Shown here: positions 44,635-50,668 of the stretch, piece after piece
How the letters are laid out: each line of letters starts with the position of its first letter
Numbering within the stretch: position 1 is the first letter of the stretch
DNA from: Gammaproteobacteria bacterium
Lineage (GTDB): Bacteria > Pseudomonadota > Gammaproteobacteria > Arenicellales > Arenicellaceae
DNA length: 50,668 nucleotides
Reading direction: 5' to 3'
Assembly: GCA_017854775.1 (NCBI GenBank)
Contig: JAFMHC010000010.1
Coordinates: forward strand, 1 to 50,668
Position numbers and translations under genes: made by a program
The notes under the pieces: model-generated
What the model saw: the letters and a program-made list of their open reading frames with translations, nothing else
Told to the model about the DNA's origin: nothing
The model's database searches: none

Positions 44635-46374
44635 ATGAAAGAAATCACTCGGTTGGGATTAATCACCGTCGCAAGCAGCATGTTATTTTTGCAAGCATGT
44701 GAACAAAATACCAGTAGTCAAAATGCGCTAGACGAGACTGACGCGGCCACTGAGTTAGCTGTTCCGGTAGCCGCTACAATTGATGCCGCCGCGATAGAAT
44801 TAGCCGCCGGACAAATTGATGAAACTGACTTTATGAGACACGTCAATACGCTTGCCTCAGATGAGTTTGAAGGCCGGGCACCCGCCACTGCTGGTGGCGA
44901 GAAAACCGTGAGCTATATAGAAAGCGAATTTAAGAAACTGGGCCTCGAGCCGGGCTTTGCTGGCAGCTATCGGCAAGCGGTTCCCCTGATGGAGCTGAAT
45001 GTCACTAACAATCCACCTCTCGTTCTTAATCATAAGGACGGCTCGAGCGCCTCACTAGCCTACAAAGAAGAGTCGGTGGTTTTTACCTCACGCACCGGTG
45101 ACGCCTCTGAAATAAAAGACTCGGGCTTGGTCTTTGTTGGCTACGGTGTGGTCGCTCCTGAATACGGCTGGAATGACTATGCGGGCATCGACATGGCCGG
45201 CAAGACAGCGGTAATTTTAGTCAACGATCCTGGTTTTCGTACGCCCGATGGTGAGCTATTCAAAGGTAATACCATGACCTACTATGGTCGCTGGACTTAC
45301 AAATATGAAGAAGCCGCGCGACAAGGCGCCGCTGGCGCGATTATTGTCCATGAAGACAAAGCCGCGGGCTACCCATGGGAGGTGGTAAGCGGCAGTTGGT
45401 CTGGGCCACAATACAATTTATTTGCCGAGGACGGCAACGTCGGTAACTTGGCCGTTGAGTCATGGATTACTCAGCCTGCCGCCGAGAAATTGTTTAGCAA
45501 CAACGGTCTAAACTACGAAGCGATGGTAACTAAAGCCGGGCAGCCGGGTTTTGCACCGATTGCACTAGCGAGCACCGCTAGCAGCCGATTAGAAACCACT
45601 AGCCGTAAATCCGATTCCTACAATGTTGGCGGCTATATTGAAGGCAGCGTTAGGCCTGACGAGCTATTCATCTACACCGGCCATTGGGACCATTTAGGAG
45701 TCAAGTCAGTCGCCGAAGGTGAAGATGCGATATTCAATGGCGCACAAGATAACGCAACCGGCATCGCCGCCTTGTTCGAAATGGCACAAGCCTTTAAAGC
45801 ATTGCCACAAGCACCCGAGCGCTCGGTAATGTTTCTCGCTGTAACAGCAGAAGAGTCTGGATTACTTGGTTCTAAGCAATACGCTGAAGACCCCGCCTTC
45901 GCAATGAATAAAACCGTCGCCGGCATCAACATTGACGCCATGTCTACCGCCGGTGCGACCGATGATATTGTTGTAGTCGGCTATGGAAACTCGCAAATGG
46001 ACGACTATTTAAACGCAGTGGCCACCGAACAAAACCGAGTATTAGTAGCAGAACCGACTCCCGAGAAGGGCTACTTCTATCGTTCCGATCACTTCAATTT
46101 AGCTAAGAAAGGCGTGCCCATGTTATACGCCGAGGCTGGCATGAACGTACGTGGAAAACCAGCAGGCTATGGTGACGCAGAGGCCAAACGATACTTAGCC
46201 GAGCGCTATCACAAAGCCGCCGACGAAGTTCACCCAGAGTGGGACAATGGAGGTATTATGCAAGACCTTTATGCGCACTTTAGAATCGGCGTCGCCATCA
46301 GCAATAGCAACGACTGGCCGACATGGAGTGAAGGCAATGAATTCAAGGCTATTCGTGAGGCCAGTCAACAATAA
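44635..46374 (+). CDS. M28-family metallopeptidase lipoprotein with PA domain
   Basis: 579-residue exopeptidase-like protein. It has a lipoprotein signal with lipobox LQAC (C at residue 22). A PA-type insert (residues ~150-280; WNDYAGIDMAGKTAVILVND) is followed by the M28 zinc core: GHWDHLG (H ligand), GAQDNATG (bridging Asp), TAEESGLLGSKQYAE (catalytic and ligand Glu), NIDAMS (Asp) and YRSDHFNLAK (His). All five ligands are present. Expected to be an aminopeptidase facing the periplasm or outer membrane. AAAGGTAG precedes the ATG. It follows the WS/DGAT gene by 54 bases and may be read from the same promoter, although its function appears unrelated. Confidence 0.92.
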   Translation: MKEITRLGLITVASSMLFLQACEQNTSSQNALDETDAATELAVPVAATIDAAAIELAAGQIDETDFMRHVNTLASDEFEGRAPATAGGEKTVSYIESEFKKLGLEPGFAGSYRQAVPLMELNVTNNPPLVLNHKDGSSASLAYKEESVVFTSRTGDASEIKDSGLVFVGYGVVAPEYGWNDYAGIDMAGKTAVILVNDPGFRTPDGELFKGNTMTYYGRWTYKYEEAARQGAAGAIIVHEDKAAGYPWEVVSGSWSGPQYNLFAEDGNVGNLAVESWITQPAAEKLFSNNGLNYEAMVTKAGQPGFAPIALASTASSRLETTSRKSDSYNVGGYIEGSVRPDELFIYTGHWDHLGVKSVAEGEDAIFNGAQDNATGIAALFEMAQAFKALPQAPERSVMFLAVTAEESGLLGSKQYAEDPAFAMNKTVAGINIDAMSTAGATDDIVVVGYGNSQMDDYLNAVATEQNRVLVAEPTPEKGYFYRSDHFNLAKKGVPMLYAEAGMNVRGKPAGYGDAEAKRYLAERYHKAADEVHPEWDNGGIMQDLYAHFRIGVAISNSNDWPTWSEGNEFKAIREASQQ

Positions 46375-46408
46375 ACCTCGATAGCCAACACAACAACATT
46401 CGCTAATT

Positions 46409-47329
46409 ATGAAAACCGTACTCAAGTTCTTTGTCTGGCTGTTTGCCGTCACTACCCTGTTAGTCGGGATAGTCTACTTTATCTATCCCGGGCTGATCAT
46501 CAGTGCAATTCAATCACTGTCAGCCAGTGGCGCGGGCTTGACCAAGAGATCGGTGGATATCGATGGTTATACCGCCTATTTTTATGAAGGTGGAGATGCA
46601 TCAAAGCCCGCCTTAATGTTGTTGCACGGTTTGACTGACGATAAAAATTCATTTGTCACCTCAGTTCGAGGCTTAACTGCCAGCTACCATGTGTTACTGC
46701 CAGACCTACAAGCACATGGTGAAAACAAAAAGCTTAATGACCGAGATTATAGTATCGCTGGCCAAGCCGCTTTTATAAATCGCTTATGCGATAAATTAAA
46801 CGTATCGCAAGTAGTAATCGGTGGCAACTCAATGGGCGGGCATACCTCAGCCGCATTTGCAGCCAATTATCCAGACAAAACTCGAGGCCTAGTTGTGCTC
46901 AACGCTACCGGTATGCAATTGGATAATGAATCGGTTTACGTTTACTTTCCAGACAAAATCGATGTCGCGTTTTTACAAACATTCTTCGACACCGCCTTTG
47001 TAACGCCACCCGCTTATCCCAAGCCAGTATTGCAACATCGAGTAAACCAGATGAATGCCGACATTCCGTTCATCAACCGCTTGATCAAACAGGTAGAGGT
47101 CGGTGCTGACTTCAGAATGAATGAAAAAGCTCAATCAATAATTGTGCCGTCTTTAGTACTCTGGGGAAAACAAGATCCCATTGTGCCATTAGCCTACGCA
47201 GAGTCTTATAGCGAGAACCTAGCCAATGCCAAAATGGTCGCTTTTGACAACGCAGGCCATTCGCCACAATTTGAAATACCCGAGCGAATTGGACTTGAGT
47301 TGACATCGTTCATGCAGAGTTTAGATTAG
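46409..47329 (+). CDS. Alpha/beta hydrolase, lipase-like, membrane-anchored
   Basis: 306 residues with an N-terminal hydrophobic anchor (LKFFVWLFAVTTLLVGIVYFI) and an alpha/beta-hydrolase fold. The oxyanion-hole segment LMLLHGLTDDKNSF, nucleophile elbow GGNSMGG (G-x-S-x-G), Asp in WGKQDPIVP and His in NAGHSPQFE make a complete triad. The layout resembles Moraxella/Psychrobacter cold-adapted lipases (GGNSMGG and an N-terminal anchor). Its position near the triacylglycerol genes fits a lipase or esterase role, an inference only. It starts 34 bases after the peptidase stop. Confidence 0.87.
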   Translation: MKTVLKFFVWLFAVTTLLVGIVYFIYPGLIISAIQSLSASGAGLTKRSVDIDGYTAYFYEGGDASKPALMLLHGLTDDKNSFVTSVRGLTASYHVLLPDLQAHGENKKLNDRDYSIAGQAAFINRLCDKLNVSQVVIGGNSMGGHTSAAFAANYPDKTRGLVVLNATGMQLDNESVYVYFPDKIDVAFLQTFFDTAFVTPPAYPKPVLQHRVNQMNADIPFINRLIKQVEVGADFRMNEKAQSIIVPSLVLWGKQDPIVPLAYAESYSENLANAKMVAFDNAGHSPQFEIPERIGLELTSFMQSLD

Positions 47330-47508
47330 TTGTAGATCACTCCTCTTCAGACTTTTGTTTGCCGCAGCAGTTGCACTTCTAGGGCGACGCCTGCCAGTCA
47401 TCGTTGATTGCAATGCAAAACTGAATAATTTAAATATTTACTGAAATAGATCTTGTCGGTTTAGTCGTTATTAAGCCCTATCGGCTAAGGCAATGCGGGG
47501 AAACCAAA

Positions 47509-48027
47509 ATGAACAACATTCAAATTATTGAGGGCGACATTACAGCCGCAAATGTAGACGCCATTGTCAATGCGGCTAACCCGATGATGCTAGGCGGTGG
47601 TGGCGTTGATGGAGCCATCCACAAAGCAGCTGGCCCTGAGCTATTGGCCGAATGTCAGAAAGTTAACGCTGTGAGGAAAATTCGATGCCCAGTCGGCGAA
47701 GCTCGTATTACCTTAGCTGGCAATTTACCATCTAAATACGTTATTCACACCGTAGGCCCGAGATACCACCGAGAAGCTGAGCCGAAAGAGCTTTTGGCTG
47801 CGGCTTATAATAGTTCACTCGGATTGGCGCTGGAAAACGGTTGCAAATCCATCGCATTGCCAGCTATTTCTTGTGGTTCATATGGCTACCCGGTCCGCGA
47901 GGCCGCCGAGATTGCCATCCAAGTTTGTAGCGACGATAAGTTTAATAGTATCGAAATATTTTTCTACCTATATGGCCAAAAGAACTACGCTATTTGGCAA
48001 TCTGCGCTAGATAAAAAGAACCGCTAA
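47509..48027 (+). CDS. Macrodomain protein, probable O-acetyl-ADP-ribose deacetylase
   Basis: 172-residue YmdB/MacroD-type macrodomain: IIEGDITAANVDAIVNAAN at the N-terminus (adenine and ribose contacts), LGGGGVDGAIHKAAG (catalytic loop with Asn and Asp) and LPAISCGSYGYP for the second loop. Members remove ADP-ribose from proteins or deacetylate O-acetyl-ADP-ribose. GGGGA precedes the ATG. It appears monocistronic: about 180 bases separate it from the hydrolase gene, and it converges on the OYE gene. Confidence 0.92.
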   Translation: MNNIQIIEGDITAANVDAIVNAANPMMLGGGGVDGAIHKAAGPELLAECQKVNAVRKIRCPVGEARITLAGNLPSKYVIHTVGPRYHREAEPKELLAAAYNSSLGLALENGCKSIALPAISCGSYGYPVREAAEIAIQVCSDDKFNSIEIFFYLYGQKNYAIWQSALDKKNR

Positions 48028-48044
48028 CCAGCATTGCAGTGCGG

Positions 48045-49247
48045 TTAGTTTCGATTCCGAAATCGCTTATTCCATAGCGTTGTGCGTGTTCTATCACGAT
48101 CACCGTATTGCTCAATTGACGCCATGAGGTCTGGAATCTCGTCCGTTTCGCAATCGTGTCCAATCTCCGTTAGTCGCATGGTATACCAAGCGGTTATTCC
48201 ACCATCTGGTGGCAACTGAAATTTGGGAAATACCGGGTCTGCATTGTTATTTTCTTGCCAATGGTTAGGCAATGCAGGGTCAAGAACCAACGAACGAGCC
48301 AGCCCGATGAGATCTGCGCTATTACTATTCAAAGCATCTACAGACTGATCACGTGTTTTGAACCCACCGGTTACCAACAATGGCTTTGCGGTTCGCGCAC
48401 GAGCACGGAGAGCAAAGTCGGTAAAATACGGCCCAGATCCGGAACTATCAGAGGCTGATTTAGCACCTGGAAAGTAAGTTCCTCCGCTTATATCGATGAG
48501 ATCAATGCTGGTTTTATCCAAAGCAGAGACCACCTCCAGAGCGTCAGCTTCTTCTAAGCCGCCTTCCAATTGATCGGTCGCATTTAACTTTACCGCGACC
48601 ACAAATCCATCACCAACCGCATTTCTCACTGCATCAATCACCTCAAGTAAAAGCCGCATTCTTGATTTAATCGAGCCGCCATAGTCATCGTTACGCTTAT
48701 TGAATAGCGGAGACAAAAACTGACTAAGTAAAAAACCGTGAGCAGCATGAATTTGCACACCCGTAAAGCCGAAGCTCTGCGCCATTAGTGCCGACTCGCC
48801 GAATTCTGCTGGCAAATTGCGAACTTCTTGCAGGGTCAGAGCCTTACAGCTAAGCCCCTCAATATCGATTGGACTTGGTCCCTTTGGATCACTGGTCGGA
48901 GGATACGCCATGGCTCCCGCATGCCCGAGCTGAAGCCAGAGTTGAGCGCCATTAGCGGCTCCCCGTTGAGCCAGCTGTCTAAATTTTTCTGCATCAGAGT
49001 TTGAGTTAAGAACAAGGTTGCCAGGCTTTTCTGCAAAATCTGGGGAACACTGAACCTCACCAATGATCATCGCCGCAACACCGCCTTCGGCCCAACGTTC
49101 GTAAAGTCTGATTTGAGCATCGGTAGGATCACCAGAACCGTTACCTAATGAGTCAGACATGGCTGATTTGATAATACGATTCTTCAAAACAGCGCCGCAC
49201 GGAAGCGTGATTGCCTGAAACAGAGTCTGGTGGGTTTTATCGGTCAT
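48045..49247 (-). CDS. NADH:flavin oxidoreductase, old yellow enzyme family
   Basis: 400-residue FMN enzyme of the OYE/2,4-dienoyl-CoA-reductase branch: LPCGAVLKNRIIKSAMSDSL at the N-terminus, QLWLQLGHAGAMAYPP, VQIHAAHGFLLSQFLSP with the substrate-binding His, RMRLLLEVIDAVRNAVGDGF and LIGLARSLVLDPALPN. It lacks the C-terminal FAD/NAD domain of true dienoyl-CoA reductases, so it is a single-domain OYE acting on unknown enones. ATG 49247 is preferred over an upstream in-frame GTG (49286). Its 3' end faces the macrodomain gene. Confidence 0.9.
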   Translation of the reverse strand: MTDKTHQTLFQAITLPCGAVLKNRIIKSAMSDSLGNGSGDPTDAQIRLYERWAEGGVAAMIIGEVQCSPDFAEKPGNLVLNSNSDAEKFRQLAQRGAANGAQLWLQLGHAGAMAYPPTSDPKGPSPIDIEGLSCKALTLQEVRNLPAEFGESALMAQSFGFTGVQIHAAHGFLLSQFLSPLFNKRNDDYGGSIKSRMRLLLEVIDAVRNAVGDGFVVAVKLNATDQLEGGLEEADALEVVSALDKTSIDLIDISGGTYFPGAKSASDSSGSGPYFTDFALRARARTAKPLLVTGGFKTRDQSVDALNSNSADLIGLARSLVLDPALPNHWQENNNADPVFPKFQLPPDGGITAWYTMRLTEIGHDCETDEIPDLMASIEQYGDRDRTRTTLWNKRFRNRN

Positions 49248-49360
49248 AATTTGAGAGATCAGGTTTGCGATTCGGTCTGGGAACACTATACGCCAGTCAC
49301 GGTGTTGGCAGAATTACGTGTTGCAAATAGGCTGCTTGTGATGTTCAAATAGAAGTACGG

Positions 49361-50197
49361 CTAACCCAACTTACGAGTCGCCCCCGACACTTGAATAGAA
49401 CGGCCTAATTCAGTGCCATATTCCGCTGTAATAATCGAACGACACCCCATATCTTCGCCTTGAATAATTGTGATTTTATCGTTGTTTGACCAGTCGATAT
49501 CACGAAGATACCCAGCAAATGCAGCCGCCGCTGCTCCGGTAGCCGGGTCTTCTAATACGCCGCCTGAGGCAAAGGCATTTCGAACATGAAACAATTCGTC
49601 GGTTTCGATTACTACAAACATGATGGTTACTAAACCATGAGCCTGCATAAACGCCCGGCCCTGATTAAGGTCGTAGCTCATAGACGCTAAATCAGCCACT
49701 GAGTTCAAGGCTAGAACGAAGTGATCTGCTCCGCCGTGGATACGTGCCGGTGCGATTGCCTCGGATAACTGACTCTGCTGGTAATCAAATAGAGCCAATG
49801 TCTCGTCTATTTGTAACTGGTCTAGCACGGTGTAGCGAGTTGGAGGAGACTGCAATGCGGCTACATATTGCTCACCTTGACGCATCCCTTGGACCGAAAT
49901 TTCGGCCTCATTTAGGCTTAACTGATAGCGATCATCACCATACTTTTCAGCTAATGCAGCGCCCAGAGCGATAGTCGCATGACCGCAAAAAGGCACCTCT
50001 GACTCTGGTGAGAAGTATCTTACCCGCCAATTATTTTTATCGTGCTGCATTTCGGCAAATACCGTTTCTGAAAAGCCGATGTTGGCCGCTGCTCTTTCCA
50101 TATCGGCCGCAGAAGGCATTGCATTGGTTAATACGACACCGGCCGGATTACCACCGCGATCGTCATCAGAAAATGCTGAAATTTTAATTATATTCAT
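49361..50197 (-). CDS. PhzF-family isomerase-like protein
   Basis: 278 residues from ATG 50197 (an in-frame GTG lies 9 bases upstream). Family motifs are clear: GNPAGVV, IGFSETVFAE with the catalytic Glu, RYFSPESEVPFCGHATIAL and DPATGAAAAAFAGYL. PhzF proteins catalyse isomerisations or epimerisations; only those in phenazine clusters act in phenazine synthesis and there is no such cluster here, so the substrate is unknown. It is divergent from an Lrp/AsnC-type regulator 120 bases away, a likely local regulator. Confidence 0.9.
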   Translation of the reverse strand: MNIIKISAFSDDDRGGNPAGVVLTNAMPSAADMERAAANIGFSETVFAEMQHDKNNWRVRYFSPESEVPFCGHATIALGAALAEKYGDDRYQLSLNEAEISVQGMRQGEQYVAALQSPPTRYTVLDQLQIDETLALFDYQQSQLSEAIAPARIHGGADHFVLALNSVADLASMSYDLNQGRAFMQAHGLVTIMFVVIETDELFHVRNAFASGGVLEDPATGAAAAAFAGYLRDIDWSNNDKITIIQGEDMGCRSIITAEYGTELGRSIQVSGATRKLG

Positions 50198-50317
50198 GTT
50201 TATCACTAGAGCGTCATTTAAGTTACATGAATCATAATAGGCTCAAGCATGATTGTGCATAGCTAAAAATTAGTAAATAATTCTTTGATATTAAGTAAAA
50301 AAAGGAATATCAACAAA

Positions 50318-50668
50318 ATGGCCTTAGAAAAAGTTTATTCGCTAGATGGAATCGATTTACAAATACTCAGAATTCTAGAAACCGACGGGCGAATCACTAT
50401 CAAAGATCTAGCTCAGAAAATCGATATGTCGGCACCGAGTGTTAACGAACGGCTTCGTCGTTTAGAGAGCAGAGCAATAATTCGCAATTTCAGTATAGAT
50501 ATAGACCTGTCGATGCTCGGTTATCCGCTTGAAGCCATTGTTAGAATCAAACCTAGATCTGGAAAATTAAAACAAGTTGAAACCATGATCGTTAGTCAAC
50601 GACGTTTTATTTCTTGCGATAGGGTAACAGGCGACGATTGCTATATCGCGAAAATGATATTGAGATCT
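50318..50668 (+). CDS. Lrp/AsnC-family transcriptional regulator, cut by window end
   Basis: 117 codons are visible and the frame is open at the window end. Residues ~9-62 form the AsnC-type helix-turn-helix (LDGIDLQILRILETDGRIT, then DLAQKIDMSAPSVNERLRRL), followed by the start of the RAM/ligand-binding domain (LGYPLEAIVRIKP). AAGGAA lies about 10 bases before the ATG. Such regulators respond to amino acids and often control a divergent neighbour, here the PhzF-family gene. About 40 residues should be missing. Confidence 0.9.
   Translation, partial: MALEKVYSLDGIDLQILRILETDGRITIKDLAQKIDMSAPSVNERLRRLESRAIIRNFSIDIDLSMLGYPLEAIVRIKPRSGKLKQVETMIVSQRRFISCDRVTGDDCYIAKMILRS

Noticed and set aside
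48010-48052. Terminator between the macrodomain and OYE genes
   Set aside because: Only a 6-bp stem (CTAACC/GGTTAG) and no proper T-run; too weak to call.
49361-50197. Phenazine biosynthesis cluster
   Set aside because: Only a lone PhzF-family gene is present; no phzA-E or G genes, so the name reflects the family only.

Overview
The window looks like chromosomal DNA of a marine-type gammaproteobacterium of moderate GC (about 45-48% in the core genes, judged by eye). Pointers are the ydbH-ynbE-ydbL envelope-lipid operon, a periplasmic cis/trans fatty acid isomerase, ModABC, RND efflux, cytochrome c' with a b561-type partner, and a triacylglycerol/wax-ester synthesis cassette. I see no rRNA, tRNA, CRISPR array, transposase or integrase, and I cannot name the species.

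Layout. 1-3.3 kb: ydbH (5' end outside the window), ynbE and ydbL, closed by a terminator. 3.4-5.6 kb: a secreted acidic repeat protein and an anchored protein of unknown function, both on the minus strand. 5.6-8.0 kb: accessory DNA. A decayed second copy of the 3' end of an acetoacetyl-CoA synthetase gene sits about 1.56 kb from the real 3' end, and an AT-rich segment between them encodes a Tat-exported, C-tail-anchored protein of unknown function. 7.7-14.1 kb (minus): acetoacetyl-CoA synthetase, a glutamate-synthase-like FMN protein and cti. 14.6-22.2 kb: a PerM/AI-2E-family permease, a thioesterase, a cupin with a minisatellite in its leader, two overlapping EamA transporters, modC-modB-modA and argB. 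22.5-35.5 kb (plus): an RND efflux operon with an outer-membrane factor, an adaptor and three different full-length RND permeases in tandem. 35.6-36.8 kb: cytochrome c' convergent with a b-type cytochrome. 36.9-47.3 kb: ACT protein, gpsA, plsB and a HAD-PlsC fusion (minus), divergent from a WS/DGAT acyltransferase, an M28 peptidase lipoprotein and a lipase-like hydrolase (plus). 47.5-50.7 kb: macrodomain protein, OYE-family oxidoreductase, PhzF-family protein and the start of an Lrp/AsnC regulator.

How the genes work together. GpsA makes glycerol-3-phosphate, PlsB and the PlsC domain acylate it, a phosphatase (possibly the fused HAD domain) would give diacylglycerol, and the WS/DGAT enzyme would make triacylglycerol or wax ester. 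The plsB/plsC-HAD/DGAT/esterase arrangement recalls the Mycobacterium tuberculosis Rv2482c-Rv2485c locus. Both divergently encoded acyltransferases end in lysine-rich, histone-H1-like tails, which suggests that storage-lipid synthesis may be tied to DNA or another polyanion. The RND genes look like one efflux operon whose three pumps might mix as heterotrimers.

Two structural themes stand out. One is the small island-like insertion at the acetoacetyl-CoA synthetase 3' end. The other is an apparent abundance of 9-29 bp tandem duplications, several lying exactly on start or stop codons (modC, the third RND gene, perM, the second RND gene, the ACT gene). All calls come from reading the sequence and from memory of protein families. 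No database search was run.
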